From Eutypa lata (lineage: Eukaryota > Ascomycota > Sordariomycetes > Xylariales > Diatrypaceae), in the NCBI GenBank assembly GCA_022661535.1, contig JAKULF010000006.1, forward strand, positions 682,001 through 746,000: a DNA stretch of 64,000 bases. The letters run 5' to 3'. The position numbers were made by a program, and so were the translations under genes. How positions within the stretch are numbered: position 1 is the first letter of the stretch; every line of letters starts with the position of its first letter. The notes under the pieces were generated by a model. It was not told the DNA's origin. It saw only the letters and a list, made by a program, of their open reading frames with translations, and did not search any database. Below, piece after piece: positions 24,384 to 34,522 of this stretch.

Positions 24384-25224
24384 AATGGGAAACTTCTGTA
24401 TGTCTTGGTCGCTGAGGGATCTCAAACTAGGTATCGAGGTACGTGGCTAGAATATGGAAAATTTAGACATCTGCCAATACTATTGGAAATGGCGTGGGTC
24501 GAAGTGAAGACAACGTAGAATTTTTGGTGTAGGTGAATGCAAATTTAAGGATGTCTGAGGAACTGATTGCTGGAGTCTAAGTACTGCGTAAGGTCCTTAG
24601 GCCGCAAGATGGATTGGCAACTCTTTAGAGTACGAGGATGTGAGTCGACACAATTGAATGACTACTCCTCGTCTTATCAGCAGGTACCTAGGAAGGGCTT
24701 CTAACCAGCAATAGAGCACATTGTAAGAGTTTTCGTCTGATGTAGCCCTTACCCAACTAATAAATCTTGTTGGAATTTGTAGTGATACAGATAGGCGCAC
24801 CCTGACAATAGGTTGATAAAAATTTAGACAATGCATATTTTAATCTACGTTGTATGTAAACCTTCCCCTTTGCGCTATATAGATCCTAAAGGTAGAAAGT
24901 TGCCAGGAGATCATTTTACAGGAAAATCTACTAGATTCTAAACAACTTAATTCAATCAACGACCAACCCCCTATTGACTAATTGATGTCTATCTATCAAT
25001 GCCTATATTTCGGTGAATTGAAAGACTGAATCTCACACATTGCTGGCTGTATTATTTAAAGGGTTAACATAAAGAGTAAATATGTTTATTAGCAAGTTAC
25101 ATATCATATGTAGATCATATTTCCGCTTGTGGCTAAAATTGCAATTTATTGCTTTGGATCATTATTACTACTACACAGTTATCGCCAGTTTGATTGTGGT
25201 GTTTCGACCTATCTACGCATCTAG
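24384..25224. other. A+T-rich intergenic region
   Basis: About 840 bp with no supportable gene. It is A+T-rich between 24830 and 25180. It should include the promoter of the gene to its left. Confidence 0.55.
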
Positions 25225-25256
25225 CCTACCCATCTAAGATAGCTTAGATGGGTAGG
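25225..25256. repeat. Perfect 14-bp inverted repeat with 4-nt loop
   Basis: CCTACCCATCTAAG, loop ATAG, then the exact reverse complement CTTAGATGGGTAGG. It sits directly at the 5' end of the conserved part of the thiamine-diphosphate enzyme relic. Confidence 0.9.
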
Positions 25257-25783
25257 TTAGGGCGCAAGCCGAGCCTCGTGTGCCACATTGTTGGTGATGG
25301 GGGTTCCATGTGCGCGGCGCCGTCTACTGCCCTGTGGGTTGCGAGCAAGTACGAGATCCCAATCCTGACAGTTGTTTTGAATAATGGGGTTAAGTTATTT
25401 TATATTATCAGCTCTTATGCCAGATCAAGTAGAACCCATGTCGTTAATTCTCTCTTGCTTTGCATTTCTACTTACACATCATCGTGTTTTCAGGTTGGAA
25501 AGCTCCTCGCCACTCTACGGAACTCGTCTACCCTCCTTGTCTTAGCGTCTCCGCGTCCGACAAGGAAATTAACGTCTCTTTTCGTCCGACGCCTAATTAT
25601 GCTGCCTTAGCTGAGGCAGCGGCAGGATCAGAGGTTGGTTGGGGAAACACAGCTGGGGGTGTGAAGGGGTGGATGAAAGGTGTGAGGGTTAGAACGGTAG
25701 CAGATCTCAAGGAACCTCTTCAGCATGCAGACTCGAGAGTGGTAAAGGAGGGGAAAGGAATGCCAATCGAGGTGTTAATGTAG
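25248..25783 (+). pseudogene. C-terminal relic of a thiamine-diphosphate-dependent enzyme (acetolactate synthase/benzoylformate decarboxylase type)
   Basis: Only the C-terminal ThDP-binding portion is present. It starts with GRKPSLVCHIVGDGG, carries the GDG...NN cofactor motif (GDG near 25293, NN near 25380) and, after a likely intron (donor GTTAAG at 25390, acceptor CAG ending near 25495), continues with GWKAPRHSTELVYPPCLS to a stop at 25783. Splicing at the only good donor and acceptor leaves the two parts out of frame by one base, which points to a frameshift. The N-terminal and middle domains, several hundred residues in intact enzymes, are absent. The 5' limit coincides with a palindrome. 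I read this as a decayed fragment, probably of a secondary-metabolism or aldehyde-ligating enzyme. Confidence 0.75.
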
Positions 25784-26530
25784 ACCTTATATAGTACACT
25801 ATAACCTATACGGATCGCAACCATCATATGAATTCATCTATAGGATGGTGTCACTATCGTGAAATTTCGTTAACTTTGAAGTTATACAAGTTTACGACCC
25901 ACCGAGTTTGATATACCTTGTGTTAGTTAGATTAATTTTTATTATATTTACAGCTGGCAGAGCTTCATAGGGACCTATGATATAGTTCAGGATGCTGTCC
26001 CCTAATGAGGTGTTCTCGATTGAAAAGTCTGTCTGTCTGTCTGTCTGTCTGTCTGTTGCTTCTATTATCTATTGAGGAAATCTGGTAGCCTGATGTTGTC
26101 TAGAGTTGGCTGTAGTATAATTTATCCATATGATTGGTTATCGTCGAGTTGCCCCCTGTCAGCTATCGTACTAAGGGTGTTCAGCTGAACTCTTTCGTGG
26201 CGGAGATGCCTAACTAAACGGAGGCTGGTCTCACAACCCATGTCGTAGCCGGCAATAATACTACGGTAAATGCATATCTTACTGTATCCGACCCATCAAT
26301 ATTACACCCATTTTGTCACCGCTTACTAAGAAAATGTTATTGTGCAAACTGTGAGTACTGACCACCCCCTCCGCTTCTCAAGCCTCCTTTTCGTCACATA
26401 TGTGCTGGATGAAGGTCTTCTATTCTACCTTAGTGCTGTAAACTACGGATAAAAATAGACGATATTCTAGTCCTGAACTTCAGTTTAACGTACAGACTAT
26501 CCCGAGGTGTAGTCTCCACTATAAGCGAAC
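25784..26530. promoter_or_regulatory. Intergenic region upstream of ankyrin-CorA gene
   Basis: About 750 bp without a gene. It contains a (GTCT)n tract and should hold the promoter of the next gene. Confidence 0.5.
26027..26056. repeat. (GTCT)n microsatellite
   Basis: About seven and a half uninterrupted GTCT units. Confidence 0.95.
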
Positions 26531-29500
26531 ATGGCAACACGATTGAGCGAATTTAAAAAGCTATTTGGATTCGGTAAACAAACGGATACCTCTACATGGA
26601 ATGCTAGAAGACTTGATGCAATATTACGGAAGGCGGAAGACGCTATCTGGGACGCAGTCACTGGCGACAGCGAGGGAGACGTAGGAAAGGTTTTGGAAGA
26701 CCTTATGCAAAAGCTCCCGGGAGCCTACATGCAAAATCGTTGGGGAGCCCTTGCGCGAAAGGAAACCTACGCGCAAAACATCCCAGGGGTTAATTTCCCT
26801 AAGTTTTTGGAAGGCTACCAGGAATACTTAGGGAAATTAGTCAACCTATGTCGACCGCTAACCCAAGAAGAAATTGAGAGGGTGGAAGGTCTAGAAGAAG
26901 ACATGGATGAGGGAGAATATTCGATTCTGTTCATTGCCATTTGTCGAGGTTGGCACAAAGATGTTGAGTACTTACTACGGCGGCCTGAGATTGCGCTTGG
27001 AATCCAGTGTGGTAGCCACAGAAGAACGACCCTTTTCGAAGCTGTGAGGCGGGAAAGTGATGCATTGGTGTCAAAGATTTTGGAATGCCCTTTCGTTTCA
27101 CCGTCTCAGCACATTGATATTGGGGATGCAGACGAGAATACCCCGTTGCATCAAGTGGCGCTCAATATGGGTTCCGACGAAAGAAAGCCGTCCACCGAGA
27201 ATAGCAATGTGAAGAGTTTCAATGCATTGCTACTTCATGGAGCAAATATCGACGCATTCAATAACCAGTTTCGGACACCACTCCACATTCTGGCAAACTA
27301 TAGACCACCTAGTAAAGAGGCGGCTAAGTGTGCCAAAGAACTTCTCGAGGCAGGCGCAGAAGTCAACCCGAAAGATGAAAACGGTAGGTCCTTGGTACAT
27401 TTCTTATCAACCGAGTCGAACTTAGCTAACCGCTTCGTTGAATTTGGTAGGGGAATTGCCGTTACATGCTGCCTGTAGATCTGGTGACATGAACCTCATT
27501 AGAATGCTCCTGGAGTATGAAGCAGATCTCGACAATCGCAATTTCGACTGGAAGACGCCTCCAGACCTATTAAAGGGAAACGCCACTTTTAAGAAAGAAC
27601 TGTTCTCCAGATTTCGAAAGACCGCTAGGATGACTCGCAACCAGGTCAGGAACATCCCCAACCGGCCTACAAAATGTTCCAGCAAAATGAAAAGGATATG
27701 CCAAGAATTCCCCGTGTATTTCAGATACCAATGGGCTGGACTGAATCCGTCACAGGATGGTAGTTCTATAGTTTCCTGGGTCCGAACAGACTCAAAAGTA
27801 GGAGAGATTCTCTACCCACATGATGATAGTGAGAAACCCCGACTGCGGCCGAAGGTAGCACTAGTTCACTATGCCCAGAGTGATAATACGAATCACCCGG
27901 CGCCATTTCTTGTCGACTGTGAGAACCAATTCTACAAGGAGATTATCAGTGACTGGTTTGATAATGAGAAAAGGGTTCCCGGACAAGAAACAGAACATGA
28001 AAGTCATCCTGGAGACGACGACGAGAACGAACGAATCAAGAACAGTATTAATACAAGTGCTTGGAGATGGATAAATTTTCCAGCGAACAATGTTAGCCCC
28101 CGAAAGAAGTTAGGTTGCTGGACGTTGGAGATCAGGCTAATATTTTGATAGATGACTTGGATCAAGGTATCATGTCGAATTATATGTTGTGTGTTTATGC
28201 ATCTAACAAGCCTTCTAGGATTTCATTATACTCAACACTATGAAATCAGAACATGAGAGCATAAATAGAGAGACATGGGAGTTCTTCGAGAGGAGCATCA
28301 GAGTACGCGAAACTAATACTCTACATTGGAGAGTGAGAACGCCTCACGTGCAAGTAAGATATATTTCTCTTTTCCGAAACCCAGCATGACGTGTAGTTCT
28401 CATATTATTTAGGTTTCACGAAGGCATAGTAAGGAAAAACCCCCACAAAAGGACTCTTCACCTAGGGGCGACTTCTACAATCGAAATGGTGATGAGGCCA
28501 GAATGAACAATAATACAATCAGTTCTACAGTTGATCAGGTCCACCTTCAACAGCCGAAGCAGAACAAGGATAGTGTAAACTATTTTGGACATACCAAAAC
28601 GCCTTCTTGGAGAGATACTGACAGCTTCGCCAAATCCAATAGTATGCTCTCCCTGGTTGTAAGTACTTACCCTTGAGTTATGAATTTACTTATAAAGTTG
28701 ATGTTCGTTATGCAGGTGCCCTTTATAGATATCGAGACAGAGGACCAGACACCAAAGAGTTGGCGTGAAACTACTCACTCCCAAAGATCTGAAAAGCTCC
28801 ATCAAGCATATACCCCCTTTACTGGGATGCATGGTGTACAACTCGCCCAGACACTAGATCAAACATCATATGAGAGGGAAACTGGCTTGCACAGTAAGAG
28901 AAATCAAGTTGTTTATAGGTGGTCGGACGAGAAGCGAAAGTCTCAATCTGAAACCACGACCCAGGAGTATCAGTCAGATCTAATGCAAACACGACAAACT
29001 TCGTTTGGAGGTAGACATCAACAAGGCTATTCAGATACTCTTGAAGCTGGAACAACCGAGATGAGGCGAAGGGTCGCATGGTTTAATCGGATTTACGTCG
29101 CCATTCGAGAGATGCTGCCAATCCCGCTATCGCGGAAGCAGCAAATTCGGCGGAAACTAAACCCATCACAACCCCAAACCAACAATATCGACCCATTGCC
29201 ACAGAAGAGGGGTGGTGGACGAAGGGCCACCGCACCCAATCCGAGAATTCGTCTCGACCCTTCTCTAAAGTGGTTGATGGTTCGTCAGTTATGGCTATGG
29301 AAACTCGATGACAGTACGAATAATCCGCCAGATTCACTAATTCAAATACATCAAGTAAGCTGACAATGGCAATCTCCAGATACGATTATCACCTCGATAC
29401 CATCCAGAAGGAATGGGATGGTTGCGGATTCTCTGCTTGAGACAATACGGCAGGGTAATCTCAATACGCTCCGAACCCCAGAGGATCTCATAAAAAGTAT

Positions 29501-30579
29501 CGTTCATGATGCAGTCACATTTCTTGATGAATTCAAGTGGGCAGGACTCGGCGAGCATATTCTGGATATTTTCGACGAAGCGATTGCTTTAGAGGTAACA
29601 ATCTTCTACTTTATTGATGCTGCTAAAATACTAAGAGTACTATATATGCAGAGAGAAAAGGAAGTCCAATTTTTCGAGGAATTTCCCAAGATCGACGGGA
29701 ACATCACTGTCCATCAGACAGTCCAAGAAGCTGCGAAATCGACATTGCTGGTTAAGGACATACGCGATGAGCTCCGCCTTCTCCGACAAGTATTCGAGAC
29801 ACAGTTGAAAGTCGTCGAGGATTTTGCGGAAGCATTCTGGCCGAGCAAACACGTCAGAAAGCTAACCCAAGAGAAGGGCCCCGAAACAGTTTTGCGGGAG
29901 AGTTTCATCCACGACAGTGGTCTTGCTTCTTTGATGAGAAGGGTCACGCGGATGGACGAAGAAGCATCCACGACGCTAGAAGGGGTAAGTGGTATCTGAG
30001 AAGAGCTAAAGTTTTGAAGACCCAATACCTTCTTTCATGGGCTTCGTCGACTAACTGACCCCTTTTATTTCATTTCACGCAGCTGAGTAATATCATCCAA
30101 GCGATGCAAGCACAAGCCTCGCTGAAGGAAGCCGAAGCTGCGAGGGTTATGAATCTCATCATACTCCCGTTCACTGTCGTGACAGTGATATTTGTGCGTT
30201 ATTATAACAACCCCTTCATTACGACCCTATCATAGCTGGTGAGTATCGGCCGAGTTCTGATAACTAATCAAGACTACAGACACCGCTTTCCTTTCTGACA
30301 AGTCTCTTTGCCGTGAACTCTCAGGGGTTTCCACATAACGAAGACGGCGAGCTCAGACTGCCGGCGTCATGGGTGGCTTGGCGAATGTGTAGGTCGACCT
30401 TTATACATTGATACTGCTAGTACCGGTAGAGATCTAACAGATTCTTAGTCGGCGGCGAGCTTGGGTCTTTGATACTCATTCCGCTCCTATCTTTCGTGAT
30501 ATTGTATTATGGGTATAGTAGGAGATCAAGTTCGAGAGGCGACGTTACTAACGTAAGAACATACGCCCGCTCACGTTGA
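26531..30579 (+). CDS. Ankyrin-repeat protein with C-terminal CorA-like two-helix membrane domain
   Basis: Exons are 26531..27383, 27451..28091, 28152..28166, 28219..28353, 28413..28658, 28716..29313, 29380..29984, 30083..30193, 30280..30388 and 30449..30579. The summed length is 3444 nt, giving 1147 residues, and all junctions keep frame. Ankyrin repeats lie at about residues 130-330 (DENTPLHQVALNMG, RTPLHILANYRPP, and GELPLHAACRSGD rebuilt across intron 1). A middle region has the blocks FPANN|MTWIK|DF, WEFFERSIRVRETNTLHWRV, ARTLDQ-like QTLDQTSYERETG and WLMVRQLWLWKLDDNTIITS, which I recall from fungal CorA-like proteins. The C-terminus has a long helix, then two hydrophobic segments (LIILPFTVVTVIFTPLSFLT and a second after RMFGGELGS). 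The GMN selectivity motif of true CorA channels is replaced by AVN, so Mg2+ transport is doubtful. The 15-nt exon 3 is the boldest part of the model. The role is unknown; a membrane-acting effector of self/non-self or stress recognition is only a hypothesis. Confidence 0.82.
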
Positions 30580-30758
30580 ACAGCGTATGATATGCATGTT
30601 TCCACTTGGGGCTATTAGCACTTAGTTAGGTGGAATAGTACTACATTAATGAGGCCTCTTCGTTAAAATCCGTTATCATTGTATAATGATAACATATTTG
30701 GCCTGGATCCTATCCCTATTATATTTACAGTAAAGTATAACATGCTATATACTCTACA

Positions 30759-31967
30759 TCATATATGCGTACACTTGACAACCTTAGAAACTCTAGAGCC
30801 ATCATCGTCCTTGTGGGGAGCTGGTCTAGCCTTAGCCTCAGCTGAACATTCTTCGCAGCTTTTGGCTAGTAGTGAGTCGAGGGCATCTTGAATCTTACTA
30901 AGTCTTTCCGTCCTACCCCAGTCGAGAATAGCATTGATATAGGCCCCCAATTTGTGTATCGAATCCGGGTCGTCGGCTGATATGCCAAATAGTTTAAGTT
31001 GTTTGGTATGGTACTCCTTTTTTTCGTTACGCCATGTCACGAAAAGTATCGCGGTATACTGGTTGGCCGCGATTGAGAAGCATGTAGTATCTAGCAGCCG
31101 GCCAGCTGACAACTTGTCGATATGTTCATTTAGGTTGCCCACGATTCTGGCCATCGTTGCTGCACCTCCTAGACATTGATTTATTGCCCACTGCAGAGGA
31201 TCAGGGCCTTTCACCTCGATGGTGAGAAATGGAAAAGACACGAGTTCTTTATTCACACTCCCAGACGGTGGGTAAAGCTGTACCGTCCTCATGGCAAGTT
31301 CCTGGGATTCTGTGAAGGCCCCGTCTATATAGCCGTATACCATATCAGGGAAAGGCACGGAAACCTTACTTCTGATAGATACATTTGAGCTAGGAACCAA
31401 GGAGGAATGAAAAGGAACGCGTGAAGAAGAATCGAGCGGCTCATCCTCAGGTCCTAGCATCCTGACAAGTTTTAAATTTCGAAGTAAACCAGTGATCCTC
31501 TCTTCAAGGACATATTTAATCTGCAGATTGACGAGTCGTTGCAGAAGTATATCCATATCTTGAATGCGGAGACTGGGGTATTCCACTCGTCTATTCTCGA
31601 TCCACTCAAAGGCATCTTGAACGTAGTGAGGCATCTCTTCACGCTGAATAAATATTTTATTGCTGCCCAGATTGTCTTTGATATAATCAGCCCTTTGAAT
31701 TTCCGATTCCGTTATATCAGTTCCATTATCTGTATTCGGTTGATCCGCAGTAGTTCCAGTCTTTCCCATATCGGACTCTAGGAGAGTGGATGGAGTGCTA
31801 GGTCTTGTATTTATGGTATCTTCTCGATGAGGATTTAGCCTGGTCGAATACTTATGTTTGGATGCGATGGCTTCTGTTTCTTCTTTTGGCATTTCGTCTA
31901 ACCAGCTATGAATAGACTCGGTCAAAGGCTTTGAACACAACGGGCTGTTGGCTAGCCTCCTTTCCAT
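30759..31967 (-). CDS. Fungal PD-(D/E)XK nuclease-like protein (DUF7924 type)
   Basis: Single-exon gene of 402 residues. The frame is open further upstream to 32078, but the first ATG is at 31967. Residues 1-110 are disordered and Thr/Asn-rich. The C-terminal two thirds carry the pattern of a PD-(D/E)XK core: FPDMVYGYIDGAF (Asp near residue 208), then FPFLTIEVKGPDPLQWAINQ with the E-x-K pair near residue 251, then QCLGGAATMARIV and a strand with FVTWRNEKKEYHT. This order and the NQCLGGAA block are what I remember of the fungus-restricted DUF7924 family. The biochemical activity of these proteins is not established. It is convergent with the ankyrin-CorA gene, with 179 bp between the stops. 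Confidence 0.72.
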   Translation of the reverse strand: MERRLANSPLCSKPLTESIHSWLDEMPKEETEAIASKHKYSTRLNPHREDTINTRPSTPSTLLESDMGKTGTTADQPNTDNGTDITESEIQRADYIKDNLGSNKIFIQREEMPHYVQDAFEWIENRRVEYPSLRIQDMDILLQRLVNLQIKYVLEERITGLLRNLKLVRMLGPEDEPLDSSSRVPFHSSLVPSSNVSIRSKVSVPFPDMVYGYIDGAFTESQELAMRTVQLYPPSGSVNKELVSFPFLTIEVKGPDPLQWAINQCLGGAATMARIVGNLNEHIDKLSAGRLLDTTCFSIAANQYTAILFVTWRNEKKEYHTKQLKLFGISADDPDSIHKLGAYINAILDWGRTERLSKIQDALDSLLAKSCEECSAEAKARPAPHKDDDGSRVSKVVKCTHI

Positions 31968-32355
31968 TTTGTCACCGATGTTTCGAGTGTTATCATAATT
32001 ATATGACTTGCAACGTGTTGAAGTAACAATGTTGTTTTGGTATGTTATTAAAGCATAATAAACTGAGACAAAAGACAAAATGGTGAATCGAAAACCTAAT
32101 TTACATAGCTTTATTCTTTATATTGGTTTTACACTGCTGGCGTTCGGTGGAGGAACAAAGAAAATAATTTCGGTTTTGTAGAGAATATTGTCTTGGCTCT
32201 GAGACATCTCATTGCTTTGAAAAGCGGTTGGGTATATCAGAAACGGCATCGTGCGTAATTCTATGCTTAGCGAGCGATCTTAGACGTTTATATCCTAAAA
32301 GATAAAAGCAACAATCGTATCCAAAAGTAGATGCCATATTCTTGTTCCTTGGCTC
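31968..32355. other. Intergenic spacer
   Basis: 388 bp upstream of the PD-(D/E)XK-like gene. It should hold that gene's promoter. No gene is seen. Confidence 0.55.
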
Positions 32356-32640
32356 CTAACTGAGTACACACCGCCAAGCCTCCTCTGCAACCCGATAACC
32401 ATCAACCCAGACCCATCTCTCTATAGTCATTACACTGGTAGTCGCTCCTTTCATCTGCTCAATGCCATCAGTCATCTTGAAGTTGGCAATGTTAGCGTCA
32501 GTGAAGTCCCGCATGCCATCGACGCAAGGCCGTCGCAGAGACTCATAGGTTTTCGTCACTTTTGGTGCAGATTTTAGGTCAGGAGTGCGGGACAGGAGGA
32601 CGCCCAAGTCTACCTCTTTGGGCTATGCAGTGCTAATAAC
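32356..32640 (-). pseudogene. C-terminal relic of a FAD-dependent (salicylate hydroxylase-like) monooxygenase
   Basis: About 83 codons resemble the last part of group-A flavin monooxygenases. The run GVLLSRTPDL and the TKTYESLRRPCVDGMRDFT stretch correspond to the LGVLLS and AYE-x-x-RKPR region, DGIEQMK to DGPEQ, and WVDGYRVAEEAWR to the usual W-x-x-GYD-x-x-EA end. The GxGxxG FAD site and the GD motif that precede this in intact enzymes are missing. The upstream sequence has an in-frame TAG (near 32624) and no recognisable remainder. I interpret it as a truncated remnant; no start codon is supported. Confidence 0.6.
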
Positions 32641-32989
32641 GATGGGCTCGAGCGCCTTCGTTTCTAGGGTAATATGAGGTTTCGACGTCTCGTAGATTGT
32701 CGACCTAACCCTCTTCTCTGACAGGGCGTAGGAAACGATTTGGCACTGATAGTTCCGTGTCTATCCGGGTTGTTACAATTAACTTTACCATCGTCGCTAG
32801 CCCCAGGTGCGTCTAGCCCATATTCAAGAACTCGCCACTGCTCTCAAAAAAATCGGCCACCCTCTTTGTGATCGATCACCTTTTAGGCTTTTCACAAGTT
32901 GTGTCAAGTAACGATAGTGATTGATCACCGCCATTTACCGCTGTACATCTAATTACACCTGTTCATATGCCCTGTAATGAAATCGGACT
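32641..32989. other. Spacer between relic and transporter
   Basis: About 350 bp with no recognisable coding sequence. GTGATCGATCACC and GTGATTGATCACC (near 32868 and 32917) are two closely spaced near-palindromic TGATCACC-type motifs. Confidence 0.45.
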
Positions 32990-34522
32990 TCATAAGTACA
33001 ATGTATGTTGCGTTACCGGTATCCTTCTGTCATCTGGAGCTACTGCTCTCATTTCCTGTCTAATGAGCAGTGCGTAGCATGCAGATGAGACTATACAAAG
33101 GGCACCCATGGAGAGGCATATGGAGTAACCGGTGTGGTAGTAGGGCGAGTCCTTCTGTACGAAGGCAAATGTAGCCACGATCCCACCAACATTCCCGAAA
33201 CATATCATCCATGCTGACCCAATGCTTCGTTCCGCGTGGCCCCTCAGGTTCATCACGAACCAGCAAACGATGTTGCCACCAATTCCAAATGAGCCCATAG
33301 CCGCAAGGCACAGCGCCGCATACTCGGTCGGAAAGTTGGCGGTGCCGTGGATAGTCATTAGGATAGACAGACCGGTGAGGAGCAGTGCCAGACCGAGGAA
33401 TATGAATGGCGAACGCATCCGAGCCTTGTCAGATATATAAGCTAATAGTATGGTAAAACCAAAGGTAGCGGCGAATGGAGGTACTGAATGCAACTGGGTT
33501 TGCACGGTGCTGTAACCAAAACCTTGGACAATTGTGGGGATGAAGTAGGTCATGGAATAAGAGGGGACTAAGATGGCTGAATGAAGTTAATATCTGGGCG
33601 CCCGTATAATTGAAGTTGCCATCAATATACTTACAAAAGTACATAATTGCACCAACCCAACTCTTAGGTTTCGTGAGGAAAACAAGCACATCCTTGGTAG
33701 TAACAGGGGCTGCGTGAGACTCGTTGGCCCCAGTTTTGTGCAACAAAAATTCTCTCTCCCCTGGAGACAGCCATTTGGCTTCTCTTGGAAAGTCGGTGAT
33801 ACAAAAGAATGCTGTGATACCAACTAGAATCGTCGCGATGCCTTCTAGAATGAACACCCACCTCCAGTTGCTTAGACCCCTGAACCCATCCATGTTAGCA
33901 ATAGCAGTAGCGAGCAGGCCCCCAAAGGCCCCCGCACAAATAGTACTCGACCAATACACGGTGAATCTCCTTTGGGCCTCCTCTTGTTTGTACCAGAAAC
34001 TTATCAGGTAGAAACTCCCGGGGAAGATGCCAGCTTCGGTTAGGCCTAAGAAGAACCTGGTAGCAATCAGCCCACTGTAGGTCTGCACGAACCCCTGGCA
34101 GACCATCACGATTCCGAAGCAGAGGATGCAGCCCGAGAGCCAGATGTGAGGATTGAATCTTTTCATCAGAATATTCGATGGGATTTCGAAGATTATATAG
34201 GGCACGAAGAAGACAGTGAGCGCAACGTTTGGCTGCTGGCCCGTCAGGCCGAGATCAGCGGGCAAACCCATTGTGAGAGCATTGGATATATTGACTCTAT
34301 CGACAGTTGGTATTGTCCATTTGAAAGGGGTGTGAGCACATACCGATCAAGAAAGGCTACGATGTATACAACAAACAACATCGGCATGACCCGTAAGTCG
34401 GTTTTTCGCAATAGTTTAGCTTCATCAATGTGCGGATGCAGAGGCGATTCAACTACAGGGATCGAATGGGAGCTCAAGGAGGCCCCGGGTCGGTTCTCAT
34501 GTTCTTCTTTTCGTTCAGCCAT
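32990..34522 (-). CDS. MFS transporter, DAL5/anion:cation symporter type
   Basis: Plasma-membrane carrier of the major facilitator superfamily. Exons on the minus strand are 34344..34522, 33635..34296 and 32990..33576 (introns of 47 and 58 nt), giving 475 residues and about 12 membrane helices. The first intron join gives the subfamily signature LDRVNISNALTMG at the end of TM1. RFFLGLTEAGIFPGSFYLIS in TM4 and WRWVFILEGIATI before TM6 are also typical of the allantoate/nicotinate/vitamin permease (ACS) group. The N-terminal 50 residues and the C-terminal tail are cytosolic by the usual topology. The start is the first ATG, 34522. The substrate (carboxylate, vitamin or amide) cannot be read from sequence. 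Possibly the surviving transport function of a decayed cluster. Confidence 0.9.

Noticed and set aside
27400..28150. Two apparent frameshifts in the ankyrin-CorA gene suggesting a pseudogene
   Set aside because: Introns 27384-27450 and 28092-28151/28167-28218 have canonical ends and restore conserved blocks, so the gene looks intact.
28100..28166. A coding-looking stretch reading LLDVGDQANILIDDLDQ after the PANN block
   Set aside because: It continues into a stop in its own frame after the next intron, while the 15-nt exon model keeps frame and fits the family.
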